NCBI GenBank assembly: GCA_003552075.1
Contig: PUOJ01000172.1
Span: 1 to 37,857 of the forward strand
Origin: Bacteroidales bacterium
GTDB lineage: Bacteria; Bacteroidota; Bacteroidia; Bacteroidales; UBA7960
Length of the DNA: 37,857 bases
Direction of reading: 5' to 3'
Below the pieces are notes generated by a model that was not told the origin of the DNA, did not search any database, and saw nothing but the letters and a program-made list of their open reading frames with translations. A program made the position numbers and the translations under genes. How positions within the stretch are numbered: the first letter of the stretch is position 1; each line of letters begins with the position of its first letter. Below are positions 1 through 8,627 of the stretch, one piece after another.

Positions 1-2
1 GC

Positions 3-107
3 GTCTCTGTTTTTGACAAAACACCTTTAAATGAGCTACTTACAAACTTTTCAAAGAGCGGTGAAATCAAAGAAAAATATAATCAACTGAATATGTTCGA
101 ATTATAA
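3..107 (+). CDS. C-terminal end of an unrecognised protein (5' truncated)
   Basis: A reading frame enters from the left edge and stays open for 34 codons to a TAA at 105-107. The composition looks protein-like, rich in Lys, Asn, Glu and Leu. The last residues read QLNMFEL, in which QLNMF resembles the sliding-clamp binding pentapeptide (QL[SD]LF) found in some DNA-processing proteins. That resemblance is only suggestive. The stretch is clearly more AT-rich than cysS, which starts 24 bases downstream in the same direction. I do not recognise the family. It could also be a chance open frame. Confidence 0.4.
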   Translation, partial: VSVFDKTPLNELLTNFSKSGEIKEKYNQLNMFEL

Positions 108-130
108 CGCAACACTAATGACTTGAAATC

Positions 131-1612
131 ATGAACGCACCGCTTTACATTCACAACACGCTTTCGCGGAAAAAAGAGTTGTTTGAGCCCCTGAACCCAC
201 CTTTTACGGGGCTTTACGTGTGTGGTCCTACAGTATATGGCGATGCCCACCTGGGCCATGCCAGGCCGGCGGTCACCTTTGACCTGGTATACCGTTACCT
301 CAAACACCTGGGCTATAAGGTCCGGTATGTCCGCAACATCACCGATGTGGGGCACCTGGAAAACGATGCGGATGAAGGGGAAGACAAAATCGCCAAGAAG
401 GCCCGGCTGGAGCGGCTTGAACCCATGGAGGTGGTACAATATTATACGGATCGCTACCACGAGGACATGGACCAGCTGAATGTACTTAAGCCCAGCATTG
501 AGCCCCGCGCTTCCGGGCACATCATCGAGCAGATCGAAATGGTAAAGGCCATCCTGGATGCGGGCCTGGCCTATGAAGTAAATGGTTCGGTGTATTTTGA
601 CGTACAGAAATACAACGAAAAATATCAGTACGGCAAGCTCAGTGGCCGCGCCGTGGAAGACATGCAGGCGGGCAGCAGGGAGCTGGACGGACAGGGAGAG
701 AAACGCCATCCGGCAGATTTTGCCCTTTGGAAAAAAGCGGCACCGCAACACATCATGCGCTGGCCATCACCATGGGGCGAAGGGTTTCCCGGCTGGCACC
801 TCGAGTGCTCGGCCATGAGCGCCAAATACCTGGGTGATCAGTTCGACATACACGGTGGGGGCATGGATTTGCTATTCCCACACCACGAATGCGAGATTGC
901 CCAGTCGAATGCCACATACGGCAAGGAGGCGGTCCGCTATTGGATGCACAACAACATGATCACCATCCATGGGCAGAAGATGGGTAAATCCCTGGGCAAC
1001 TTCATCACCCTGCGGGAGTTTTTCGATGGCTCCCACCACTCGCTCGACAGGGCCTACGATCCCATGACCATCCGCTTCTTCATCTTGCAGGCCCACTACC
1101 GCAGCACGCTCGATTTCAGCAACGAGGCGCTTGACGCTGCGGAAAAAGGCTTGAAACGCCTGTTGCAGGCGCACGACACCCTGAAGAAGTTGCATCCGTC
1201 AGATACCTCAGATGCCGACCACGGCGACCTGGCCGAAAAATGCCACGCCGCCCTCCTCGACGACTTTAACAGTCCGGTGGCCATTGCGCATCTCTTTGAT
1301 ACCGTAAAAACCATCAATGCCGCCAAAGACGGGAAAGCAAAACTGAATAAGGCAGACCTGCAGAGGCTTCAAGAGGTGTTCAATACCTTTGTGGATGAGA
1401 TCTTTGGGCTGCGGGATACATTGTCTAGGCCGGAAGACACAGGCCAAAAAACGATTTATGGCTTGATGGACCTCATCCTGGAGTTGCGGCAGGAGGCGCG
1501 CAAGAATAAAGACTGGGATACCGCCGACAAACTCCGCGACCGGCTTAAAGAAGTGAACATTGCCATAAAGGATGGAAAGGATGGTGCTACCTGGGAGTAT
1601 GCAAACAATTAG
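131..1612 (+). CDS. cysS: Cysteinyl-tRNA synthetase
   Basis: Class I aminoacyl-tRNA synthetase that charges tRNA-Cys with cysteine in the cytoplasm. The 493 residues are near the usual length. The HIGH motif is HLGH at residues 40-43 and the KMSKS motif is KMGKS at 283-287. The zinc site that selects cysteine is visible as C31 (in CGPTVYG), C226 (in WHLECSAM), H251 and E255 (in HHECEIAQ). A DALR-type helical C-terminal domain follows. The ATG at 131 gives the standard N-terminus, with CGPTVY about 30 residues in. The gene converges on the efflux operon, whose last stop is at 1686. I see no T-tailed hairpin in between, only a short hexamer-like run. Confidence 0.97.
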   Translation: MNAPLYIHNTLSRKKELFEPLNPPFTGLYVCGPTVYGDAHLGHARPAVTFDLVYRYLKHLGYKVRYVRNITDVGHLENDADEGEDKIAKKARLERLEPMEVVQYYTDRYHEDMDQLNVLKPSIEPRASGHIIEQIEMVKAILDAGLAYEVNGSVYFDVQKYNEKYQYGKLSGRAVEDMQAGSRELDGQGEKRHPADFALWKKAAPQHIMRWPSPWGEGFPGWHLECSAMSAKYLGDQFDIHGGGMDLLFPHHECEIAQSNATYGKEAVRYWMHNNMITIHGQKMGKSLGNFITLREFFDGSHHSLDRAYDPMTIRFFILQAHYRSTLDFSNEALDAAEKGLKRLLQAHDTLKKLHPSDTSDADHGDLAEKCHAALLDDFNSPVAIAHLFDTVKTINAAKDGKAKLNKADLQRLQEVFNTFVDEIFGLRDTLSRPEDTGQKTIYGLMDLILELRQEARKNKDWDTADKLRDRLKEVNIAIKDGKDGATWEYANN

Positions 1613-1651
1613 CTACGTGGATAATCAACAGGAATCCGCTTAACACTGTAA

Positions 1652-1684
1652 CTCCTCAACCTCAGCCTTAACCTTAACCTCACG
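1652..1684 (+). repeat. Short hexamer-like repeat (CCTTAA/CCTCAA)
   Basis: Imperfect tandem units of the kind CCTCAA, CCTTAA, CCTTAA, CCTCAC fill the gap between the convergent ends of cysS and the TolC-like gene. It is short and degenerate. It may belong with the other low-complexity arrays of this window, or may be chance. Confidence 0.4.
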
Positions 1685-1685
1685 G

Positions 1686-3017
1686 TTAGAGGTATTCCAT
1701 AATTCTTCCTGATATATGCTTCAGGGATATTTCGGCAAGTTTGGTCTGGTATTGTATCGACACCAGTCGCTCTTCGGCTTCCAGGAGGTTTTTTTGCACT
1801 TCACGCAGCTCAATGCCGGAAAGCTCGCCCAGCCGGTATCTTTCCAGTGCAATGTCGAGCGTTTCGTAAGCCACGCTTAGGTTTTGCGACTCCATTTCCA
1901 CCAGCCGCAAGTTATTCAGATACACATCGTAGGTAGCAATGAGGTCTGCCATCAGGCTGTTTTCGGTATCTTCAAGCCGGAGCCTGCTGTTGTCCAGTGC
2001 GATGGTCGCATTATCCACCCGCCGTCGCTGGTTAAACCCGTCAAAAATATTGATGCCCACGGTAATGCCATAGTTCATCCCATAGGTTTGCTGTTCGCTG
2101 AAGGTGCCAGACTGAAAGGTATTGTGGGAAGCCGAATAAGCAGAACTCAGATTCACAAAGGGATATGCCGTGGAGCGGGCAATCCGCTTGTCATATTCGG
2201 AAATGTGGATGTCCTGCCTGGCCAGCTCCATCTGTACGTTATTTTCCATGGCCGAGGCTTCCAGACTTTCGTATATCAGGATGTCATTGACGGGGATGAC
2301 GGTATCTGAGGGCTGCAGGTTAAACCGGAGATTCTCCTTTGCCATCAATTCGTTGAGCTTGATGCGCGACGCCCTGACCACCTCTTCCTGGCGGGTCATC
2401 CTAGAACTGTCGGCATTCAGGAACACTTCTGCCTGGAGAAGTTGCAACTTGGACCCGGAACCCAGCAAGAACCTTTCTTCGTCAATTCGCATCCTTTCCC
2501 GTGAAAGTTCCACGGCAAACTTCAGGTTGTTCAGCAAACGCTGTTGCTGGATCAGGTTAAAATACTCTGCTGTGATGTTGGCCACCAGGTTTTCAATTGA
2601 CAGGCGCGTGTTCAGCTCGCCCATCTGTTTCAGTGCGCCTAGCTTCTCGTAGGTGGTCTGCACGCGGAACCCGTCAAAGAGGGTCCAACCCAGGCCAATC
2701 TCGGCATTCGTCACCGTGTTGTGTATGTTGCGCAGGGAGCTTTCGGCTCCGTCGAAATCAGTCCGGTCGGTGGTGCGGTAGCTTCCACTGTGGCCGGCAC
2801 GCACGTCGAGGGATGGCAGAAAGCCCGCATTGCCCCGCGTGAAGTTGTTGATGCTGACCTGTTCCTGCTTGCGGGCGATGCGGATCGAGTAATTGTTTTC
2901 CAATCCGGTGGCAATCACTTCCTGCAGGGTCATCTGCTGAGGCTGTGCCTGAATTCCGGCAGCAAGCAGCAGCAGGACGATGTTACACGTCATCCTTAAA
3001 TTCATCTTCATCGTCAT
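1686..3017 (-). CDS. TolC-family outer-membrane efflux channel protein
   Basis: Outer-membrane component of a tripartite efflux pump. It trimerises into a barrel plus periplasmic helical tunnel that docks onto the adaptor. About 443 residues with a signal peptide (MTMKMNLRMTCNIVLLLLAA, cleavage near GIQAQ). It has the duplicated OEP layout, with two long helical hairpins each followed by a strand segment of the type GLGWTLFDG and GITVGINIFDG. Possible starts are ATG at 3017, 3011 and 3005. All lie upstream of the pump's stop at 2983, so the two genes overlap by 20-35 bases, which argues for translational coupling. It is the third gene of the operon adaptor-pump-channel. Substrate cannot be read from the sequence. 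Confidence 0.92.
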   Translation of the reverse strand: MTMKMNLRMTCNIVLLLLAAGIQAQPQQMTLQEVIATGLENNYSIRIARKQEQVSINNFTRGNAGFLPSLDVRAGHSGSYRTTDRTDFDGAESSLRNIHNTVTNAEIGLGWTLFDGFRVQTTYEKLGALKQMGELNTRLSIENLVANITAEYFNLIQQQRLLNNLKFAVELSRERMRIDEERFLLGSGSKLQLLQAEVFLNADSSRMTRQEEVVRASRIKLNELMAKENLRFNLQPSDTVIPVNDILIYESLEASAMENNVQMELARQDIHISEYDKRIARSTAYPFVNLSSAYSASHNTFQSGTFSEQQTYGMNYGITVGINIFDGFNQRRRVDNATIALDNSRLRLEDTENSLMADLIATYDVYLNNLRLVEMESQNLSVAYETLDIALERYRLGELSGIELREVQKNLLEAEERLVSIQYQTKLAEISLKHISGRIMEYL

Positions 3018-6000
3018 GTAGTATGTTTTTCGTATCTGTAGAAATGTAGGTATACACTGCCGGCACCACAAAGAGCGTCAGGAAGGTCGAGAGAATCAGT
3101 CCGCCGATCACTGCCACACCCATGGCCATCCGTCCTTCGGCGCCTTCGCCCAGGCCGAGGGTGAGTGGCATCACACCCAGGATGGTCGACAAGCTCGTCA
3201 TCAGGATGGGACGAAAGCGTGCTGCTGCAGCGTATTTGATGGCTTCTATCTTTTGCATGCCGGCCTGTTTACGCTGGTTGGCAAATTCCACCAGCAGGAT
3301 GCCGTTTTTAGACACCAGTCCGATCAGCATGATGATCCCGATCTGGCTGAATATGTTCATGGTGATGCCAAAATACCACATGAACACCAGGGCCCCGGTG
3401 ATGGCGAGCGGAACCGTCATCATCACAATGAAAGGATCCTTGAAGCTCTCAAACTGTGCTGAGAGCACCAGGAAAATCAACACGATGGCCAGCACGAAGG
3501 CATACACCAGGCTGGATGAACTTTCCTGGTAATCTTTGGAGTCTCCTGCCAATGCCGTTCTGAATGTGTCATCCAGGACCTCATCAGCGATCTTGTCCAT
3601 CTCAGCAATGCCTTCGCTGATCGTATAGCCGGGGGCGAGGTTTGCTGACACCGTGGCTGAGACAAATCGGTTGTAACGGAACAGTTGTGGCGGCGCTGTG
3701 CGTTCCTGCAGCGTAACCAGGTTATCGAGCTGCACCATGTCCCCGTTGTTGCTTCTTACGAACAAGGACCTGAGGTCCAGGGGGGTATTCCTGTCCTCAC
3801 GCCGGAGTTCACCAAGCACCTGGTATTGCTTGCCGTGCATGAAGAAGTAGCCGAAACGTTGTCCGCTGAGCGCGAGCTGCAGGGTTTGCCCGATGTTTTG
3901 CGTGGACACCCCGAGCGCGTTGGCCTTGTCACGGTCGATGTGGATTTGCATTTCGGGCAGGTTGAAGCGCAGGTTAACGTCAGCCATCTGCAGGATGGGG
4001 TTGTCGTTGGCCTGTTCCATGAAGGTGGGGAGGACTTCCCGCAGGTTTTCGATGCTTTGCGCCTGCAACACATATTGCACCGGTCTTCCAGAACGTCTGC
4101 CGCCAAAAGTGGATTGTTGGTTCACGAAGGCCACAGCCCGCGTTTTGTCGCGCAAGGCAACCGACAGCCGGTCGGCGATCTCCTGTTGCGAGGCCTGTCT
4201 TTCTCCGGGGTCCTTCAACACGACACGCACGTTGGACCAGCCGCCGAACACCATGGAGGTGATCGCTTCCCTTTCGGGGACAAGGTTTTCGGCGAGCTCG
4301 GTAACCTCATCAATGTAATCGCGGATAAACTCGTATGTCGTACCTTCCGGCGCCCTGGCATTGATGGTCAACATGGACCGGTCTTCAAGGGGTGCCATCT
4401 CGCCGGGGATGTTGCTATATAGCAATACCACGAGGCCCACGGCGCCTGCCAGGATGACCAGTGCAAGCCAGCGCCGCGCAAGCAGCCGGCCAAGGGCGTT
4501 GCTGTACCAGTCATTCATCTGCTTGAAAAAACCTTCGGTGTGCCGATAAAAACGTCCTTTTACCCTTCGCTGTTTCAGGATCTTGGTAGAGATCATCGGG
4601 GTAAAGCTGAGTGCCACAAACGACGAGATCAGCACCGCTCCGGCGATCACGATGCTGAACTCCCGGAACAGCCTGCCGGTCATCCCCTCCAGGAATACGA
4701 TGGGGAAGAATACTGCCACCAGGGTGATGGTGGTGGCAATAATGGCAAAGAATATTTCTTTGGACCCCGCCAGGCCTGCCTGCACCGGGGTCATGCCCTT
4801 CTCGATCTTCACATAGATGTTTTCCATCATCACGATGGCATCATCCACCACCAGGCCGATGGCGAGCACGATGGCCAGAAGGGTAAGCACGTTGATGCTA
4901 AAGTCTGCCAGGTACATCACGAAGAATGACCCGACCAGTGACACGGGGATGACCAGCACCGGAATGATGGTGGTTCGCCAGTCGCGCAAAAACAGGAAGA
5001 TGATGACGACTACGAGTGAGAAGGCAATGAAGATGGTATTCCTGACTTCCCGGATAGAGGAGCGGATATACTCCGTATTGTCGAAGCCGATGTTCAGGGT
5101 GACGTCATCCGGGATGTCGCGCTCGATCATGGCGAGTCTCCGGTATACTTCATCGACGATTTCAATGTGGTTAGAGCCCGGTTGCGGCACAATGGCATTT
5201 CCTACAAGGGGCACGCCATCCCGGCGCACCATGCCCTGCAGTTGCTCCGGACCCAGTTCGGCCCTGCCGACATCCCGGAAGCGAACCACGTTACCATTAT
5301 CCTCGCTGATGATCATGTTATTAAACTCATCCGGTGTCGACATCAAACCCAGGGTGCGGATGGTAAGCTCCATCTTGTTTCCCTCGATCTTGCCGGAAGG
5401 AAACTCCACATTTTCCCGCTGGAGTGCATTTCTGACATCCATCGGGGTCAGTCCGTAACCAGCCATTTTTTCCGGGTCCAACCACAAGCGCATCGCATAG
5501 CGTTTCTGACCCCAGATCAGGATTCCGCTCACCCCGTCGATGGTCTGCAGGCGTTCACTGAGCGTCAGCTCAGCGATCTCTGAAAGCTCCAGCAGGTTCC
5601 TGGTTTCACTTTCCACCGTCACAAACATGATGGGGCTCGCATCGGCGTCGGCCTTGGAGACAATGGGCGGATCCACGTCCCTCGGAAGCCGCCGCTGGGC
5701 TTGCGCCACCTTGTCGCGGACATCGTTGGCTGCCGTCTCCATGTCGACACTCAACTCAAACTCCACGGTGATCCGGCTGCTGCCCTGCCGGCTTACGCTG
5801 GTAAGGGTGCGGATGCCAGGCACTGCATTGATGGCTTGTTCGAGTGGCTCGGTGATCTGCGTCTCAATCACATCCGAATTGGCACCCGGATAAGAGGTGT
5901 TTACAGAGATGATCGGCGGATCCACGCTGGGGAACTCCCGCACCCCCAGAAAGGTCATGCCCACAAACCCCAGCAGCAGAATGGTAATGGTAAATACTGA

Positions 6001-6042
6001 GGCCAGTACCGGGCGTTTTATACTTAATGATGATAGGCTCAT
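2983..6042 (-). CDS. RND-family efflux pump, inner-membrane transporter (AcrB/HAE1 type)
   Basis: Proton-driven transporter that moves drugs, detergents or other small molecules from the periplasm or inner leaflet into the outer-membrane channel. The 1019 residues match the family length of about 1020-1050. The N-terminus MSLSSLSIKRPV is the classical RND start. The frame is open for 34 more codons upstream, but that stretch is not conserved-looking. TM4 carries the proton-relay pair D400/D401 (GLVVDDAIVMMENI), and TM10 carries K912 (GLVSKNGILLVEFA), equivalent to AcrB Asp407/Asp408/Lys940. TM clusters lie near residues 10-30, 335-540 and 860-1000, with the large periplasmic loops between. 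The gap to the adaptor upstream is 117 bases, and it overlaps the channel gene downstream. Confidence 0.96.
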   Translation of the reverse strand: MSLSSLSIKRPVLASVFTITILLLGFVGMTFLGVREFPSVDPPIISVNTSYPGANSDVIETQITEPLEQAINAVPGIRTLTSVSRQGSSRITVEFELSVDMETAANDVRDKVAQAQRRLPRDVDPPIVSKADADASPIMFVTVESETRNLLELSEIAELTLSERLQTIDGVSGILIWGQKRYAMRLWLDPEKMAGYGLTPMDVRNALQRENVEFPSGKIEGNKMELTIRTLGLMSTPDEFNNMIISEDNGNVVRFRDVGRAELGPEQLQGMVRRDGVPLVGNAIVPQPGSNHIEIVDEVYRRLAMIERDIPDDVTLNIGFDNTEYIRSSIREVRNTIFIAFSLVVVIIFLFLRDWRTTIIPVLVIPVSLVGSFFVMYLADFSINVLTLLAIVLAIGLVVDDAIVMMENIYVKIEKGMTPVQAGLAGSKEIFFAIIATTITLVAVFFPIVFLEGMTGRLFREFSIVIAGAVLISSFVALSFTPMISTKILKQRRVKGRFYRHTEGFFKQMNDWYSNALGRLLARRWLALVILAGAVGLVVLLYSNIPGEMAPLEDRSMLTINARAPEGTTYEFIRDYIDEVTELAENLVPEREAITSMVFGGWSNVRVVLKDPGERQASQQEIADRLSVALRDKTRAVAFVNQQSTFGGRRSGRPVQYVLQAQSIENLREVLPTFMEQANDNPILQMADVNLRFNLPEMQIHIDRDKANALGVSTQNIGQTLQLALSGQRFGYFFMHGKQYQVLGELRREDRNTPLDLRSLFVRSNNGDMVQLDNLVTLQERTAPPQLFRYNRFVSATVSANLAPGYTISEGIAEMDKIADEVLDDTFRTALAGDSKDYQESSSSLVYAFVLAIVLIFLVLSAQFESFKDPFIVMMTVPLAITGALVFMWYFGITMNIFSQIGIIMLIGLVSKNGILLVEFANQRKQAGMQKIEAIKYAAAARFRPILMTSLSTILGVMPLTLGLGEGAEGRMAMGVAVIGGLILSTFLTLFVVPAVYTYISTDTKNILHDDEDEFKDDV

Positions 6043-6159
6043 GTTTTTTTTGTTATCAGCAATCCACTTGCGGAACTTGCTTAAATTTAACCTGCCGGAA
6101 GGGAAAGCACCGTTTGGAGGCGCTACACCACGGTTTCCGGCCACCCGTGGCGACAGTTA

Positions 6160-7299
6160 TTAATCATGATGCACGGGCTGCAGTTCGACTTCCTCTGCAT
6201 CCGCAAATTCATAGTCCTGGAGATCACCCACATTATCAAGCTCCACGGGCAAGCCATGCCTGAGCTGCAGTACCCCTGTGGTCAGCAGGGTATCGCCGAA
6301 GGAGAGTCCTTCGAGTATCTGTACGCGATCTTCGGTACGGATGCCGGTGGTCACATAGACGGCTTCGGCTTGGCCTGAGCGGTATACAAACACCCTGTCG
6401 CCTTCCATCTCTGGGATCAGGGCCTCTGAGGGAATGGCGATGGCATCGGGTGTATCGGAAAGCTGCATGTTCACCGAGGCAAACCGGCCGGGCATCAGCA
6501 ATCCATTGTCGTTATCATACAGCGCCCGTACCCTGATGGTTCGCGTCCTGTCGTCCACCGAAGGGCTCACGGCATACACCTCGGCGTGTTTCGGCTCGAG
6601 GAATCCATCGACCCGAAAGTGAATGGGGAAGCCCGGGGTGATCTCTCCGGAATACCTTTCCGGCACTGAAAACTCCAGTTTCAGGGGATTGTTTCTTACG
6701 AGCCTGGCCAGCCGGGTGCTTGGTGAAGCATAGCTTCCTTCGCTCAGGTAGCGGAGTCCCACCACGCCATCAAAGGGAGCCCTGACTTCTGTCTCGGCGA
6801 TCCGGGCAAGCAACAGCTCGATGTCGGCTTCCAGCGTTTCCAGCTCCGTAACGGCCTGGTCATAAGCTTCCTGGCTGATCGCATCCCGTTCAAGTAGGCT
6901 GCGTTGGCGGAATTCACGTTCAACCACAAGCCGTTGCTGGGCCTGTAGCTTTTCCAGCTGGGCCTGAAGGTGTCTGTCGTTCATCTTTGCCAGGAGGTCT
7001 CCTTCTTCCACGAAAGTACCTTCTTCAAAGTAAATCCCTACCACCTTTCCACTCGTCTCAAAGGCCAGATCCACCTCCTCATCAGGCAACAAGTTACCCG
7101 TGCTCCGGACCATCTCCTGCACAGGAACTGGTGAAAGCACATAGCCGCTCACCTGCAGGGCCCGCCGCTGCTGAGGCTGAAAAGAAGCGTCCGCAGAAGA
7201 GTCGCCAAAAAGAAAGGGTTGGACTTTGGGGTAAGCAATGATCCCTACCAATAGGGTTAAAATGGCCAGGTTAACAAAAAATCGCGCTTGTTTATTCAT
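6160..7299 (-). CDS. Periplasmic adaptor subunit of RND efflux pump (membrane fusion protein)
   Basis: Links the RND pump to the outer-membrane channel. About 379 residues from the ATG at 7299 (MNKQARFFVNLAILTL), with an N-terminal membrane anchor. The order is a lipoyl half-motif (VDLAFETSGKVVGIYFEEG), a coiled-coil hairpin rich in Gln, Glu and Leu (about residues 105-160), the second lipoyl half (ETEVRAPFDGVVGLRYLSEG), then beta-barrel and membrane-proximal domains. A TTG at 7317 is an alternative start, but the ATG gives a cleaner anchor. It is the first gene of the operon. A promoter-like element lies at 7455-7485, so the leader would be about 150 bases and would contain a heptamer and an octamer array. 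Confidence 0.94.
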   Translation of the reverse strand: MNKQARFFVNLAILTLLVGIIAYPKVQPFLFGDSSADASFQPQQRRALQVSGYVLSPVPVQEMVRSTGNLLPDEEVDLAFETSGKVVGIYFEEGTFVEEGDLLAKMNDRHLQAQLEKLQAQQRLVVEREFRQRSLLERDAISQEAYDQAVTELETLEADIELLLARIAETEVRAPFDGVVGLRYLSEGSYASPSTRLARLVRNNPLKLEFSVPERYSGEITPGFPIHFRVDGFLEPKHAEVYAVSPSVDDRTRTIRVRALYDNDNGLLMPGRFASVNMQLSDTPDAIAIPSEALIPEMEGDRVFVYRSGQAEAVYVTTGIRTEDRVQILEGLSFGDTLLTTGVLQLRHGLPVELDNVGDLQDYEFADAEEVELQPVHHD

Positions 7300-7313
7300 T
7301 GATTCAGTATTTG

Positions 7314-7361
7314 TCAAAAAGTCGAAATGTCAGAAGGTTGAAATGTCGGGTCTTGAATGGG
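7314..7361 (-). repeat. Octamer array, family A (consensus CCTTTYGW on the sense strand), adaptor leader
   Basis: On the plus strand the units read TCAAAAAG, TCGAAATG, TCAGAAGG, TTGAAATG, TCGGGTCT, TGAATGGG, which is six degenerate 8-base units. On the sense strand of the adaptor gene this is the pyrimidine-rich CCTTTCGA-type unit. The array lies 15 bases upstream of the adaptor ATG, inside the inferred 5' leader. Confidence 0.6.
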
Positions 7362-7412
7362 CTGTTGGCTATTGGCTTTTAGCTTTTGGCCTTTGGCTTT
7401 TAGTTGTTGAAA
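7361..7412 (-). repeat. Heptamer array, family B (CCAATAG/CCAAAAG), adaptor leader
   Basis: On the minus (sense) strand the units read CTAAAAG, CCAAAGG, CCAAAAG, CTAAAAG, CCAATAG, CCAACAG, so about six 7-base units. It abuts the octamer array on the start-codon side and lies downstream of the inferred efflux promoter, so it would be transcribed. Confidence 0.7.
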
Positions 7413-7454
7413 GAACTGTGCTTTTCGTGACCAATGATGGAATCCGAGTATTGG

Positions 7455-7485
7455 CGAACATAGTTTGATTGCAAAAAAACGCAAA
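7455..7485 (-). promoter_or_regulatory. Promoter of the efflux operon (Bacteroidota type)
   Basis: Reading the minus strand, TTTG (7485-7482) is followed by exactly 19 bases and then TATGTTCG (7462-7455). This is the -33 TTTG / -7 TAnnTTTG pattern with one mismatch. It faces the adaptor gene, with a start of transcription expected near 7449. Confidence 0.5.
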
Positions 7486-7655
7486 GGTTTAATGGGGCAT
7501 CAAAAGTCTTGCCGAAAAACAATAAGTAAACAGTTTTTAATTGAAAATGTTTTATAATGACTGGATTCGCAAAGCATTAAAGGCGTTGGGCAAATCTGCA
7601 AAATAATCGTTCAGCGCAAAGAACCGGAATGTAGTCGGAGCAAATTCAGGGCAGG

Positions 7656-7687
7656 TTTGCAAATCAGTCAGGCATTTTGTTTCTTTG
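7656..7687 (+). promoter_or_regulatory. Candidate promoter of the lipid cassette
   Basis: TTTG (7656-7659), 20 bases, then TTTCTTTG (7680-7687). The spacing fits the Bacteroidota sigma-factor pattern, and the -7 element differs from TAnnTTTG at one base. It lies about 60 bases upstream of the GTG start at 7746. It is divergent from the efflux promoter about 170 bases away. The DNA between the two promoters (7486-7655) shows nothing else I can name. Confidence 0.4.
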
Positions 7688-7745
7688 CAAATTATTTTTC
7701 GCTTTTATTTAATGCGAGCGGTCTGGAACCAATACAATTTATAAG

Positions 7746-8327
7746 GTGCAGCACAAAGACAAACTCAACATTCCGAACGCCCTGTCGTTTTATCGCCTGC
7801 TGGCGTTTCCCGTCATCCTCTACCTCGCCATAGCTGGTCATGCTCAAGCCTTTGCCGTGCTCATCGTGATCAACCTGATCACCGACGTGCTGGATGGCTT
7901 ACTGGCCAGGCTATTTAAGCAACAAACCGAATTTGGTGCCAAAATCGATTCCATCGCGGACATGGGCACTTATTTTCTTGTTTTCCTGGGTATTGGGCTT
8001 TTCAAGTGGGATGATTTTGCCCCGCACATCCTGAGTTTTGGTACGTTTATTGGGTTACTGATTGCCTCCCTCACCCTTTCGGTGATCAAATTCGGGAGGT
8101 TCCCGAGCCTGCACCTCTATTCTTGGAAAATTGGCGGTTACATCCAGGGCACCTTCTTCTTCATCTTATTTACTTTTGGATTTTTCACCCCTTTTTACTA
8201 TTTCATGATCATCTGGGGCATCCTGGCTTTCCTGGAGCACATCATCATCCAGCTGATCATCCCGGAGATGCGCTCGAATGCGAAGGGCCTGTATTGGGTA
8301 CTTAGGGAAGGAAGAAGTAGGAAGTAG
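7746..8327 (+). CDS. CDP-alcohol phosphatidyltransferase family protein
   Basis: Integral membrane enzyme family that transfers a CDP-activated phosphatidyl (or similar) group onto an alcohol such as glycerol phosphate, serine or inositol phosphate, releasing CMP. The diagnostic signature D-x2-DG-x2-AR-x8-G-x3-D-x3-D is complete, with D47, D50, G51, A54, R55, G64, D68 and D72. Length is 193 residues with several hydrophobic segments. I take the GTG at 7746 because no ATG lies before the first conserved region (LNIPNALSFYRLLAFP). The last codons and the TAG stop (8325-8327) lie inside a heptamer array. It is the first gene of a cassette with two further lipid-activation genes. The alcohol acceptor cannot be told from the sequence. 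Confidence 0.93.
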   Translation: MQHKDKLNIPNALSFYRLLAFPVILYLAIAGHAQAFAVLIVINLITDVLDGLLARLFKQQTEFGAKIDSIADMGTYFLVFLGIGLFKWDDFAPHILSFGTFIGLLIASLTLSVIKFGRFPSLHLYSWKIGGYIQGTFFFILFTFGFFTPFYYFMIIWGILAFLEHIIIQLIIPEMRSNAKGLYWVLREGRSRK

Positions 8328-8364
8328 GAAGTAAGAAGTAAGAAGTAAGCAGTAAGCAGCAGGA
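8316..8364 (+). repeat. Heptamer array, family C (AGTAAGA), over the stop codon at 8325-8327
   Basis: Seven 7-base units: AGTAGGA, AGTAGGA, AGTAAGA, AGTAAGA, AGTAAGC, AGTAAGC, AGCAGGA. The stop codon of the phosphatidyltransferase is part of the second unit, so the protein's last residues are repeat-encoded. The same family recurs at 18292-18333 in the same orientation relative to the flanking genes. Confidence 0.85.
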
Positions 8365-8483
8365 GTAATCCACAAATAAACACAAATGGTGCACAAATGC
8401 AAACAAATGCCTCAGGTAACTTCAAACTTAAAAGTTCAACCTTAATAAAAACCCATTGACCCCTTAAACCAACAACCTCCTAA
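8365..8483 (+). repeat. Degenerate low-complexity intergenic sequence
   Basis: Between arrays C and A the sequence holds several ACAAAT(G) words (CACAAAT, ACACAAATGG, GCACAAATG, AACAAATG) and then C/A-rich text without clear periodicity. No gene, terminator or promoter was recognised. The whole stretch 8316-8627 is therefore composite repeat DNA. Confidence 0.4.
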
Positions 8484-8627
8484 CTTAATGATTTATAGAC
8501 ACTTTGACGTTATGACCTTTCAACCTTGCGACTTTTAGACATTTTGTCCTTTCGTCCTTTTGTCCTTTTGTCCTTTTGTCTTTTTTCCTTTCGTCTTTTT
8601 GTCCTTTTGTCTTTTTGTCTTTGCTTT
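8484..8627 (+). repeat. Octamer array, family A (CCTTTYGW), directly upstream of the cdsA-like start
   Basis: Roughly 17 units of 8 bases run up to the ATG at 8628. The 3' part is nearly regular (CCTTTCGT, CCTTTTGT three times, CTTTTTGT and so on). The 5' part is degenerate (CACTTTGA, CGTTATGA, CCTTTCAA, CCTTGCGA, CTTTTAGA). One unit near 8585 seems to have lost a base. The downstream reading frame stays open back into the array without an ATG. Confidence 0.85.

Noticed and set aside
92-99. TATGTTCG as a cysS -7 promoter element
   Set aside because: It matches the efflux -7 box, but no TTTG lies about 20 bases upstream and it sits within the tail of the preceding frame.
3685-4422. Open frame of 245 codons on the plus strand
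   Set aside because: Antisense to the RND pump gene; a product of its GC-rich codon pattern.
8526-8627. N-terminal extension of the cdsA-like protein rich in Leu, Phe and Ser
   Set aside because: It is translated octamer repeat with only a TTG start. The ATG at 8628 gives a normal membrane-protein start.
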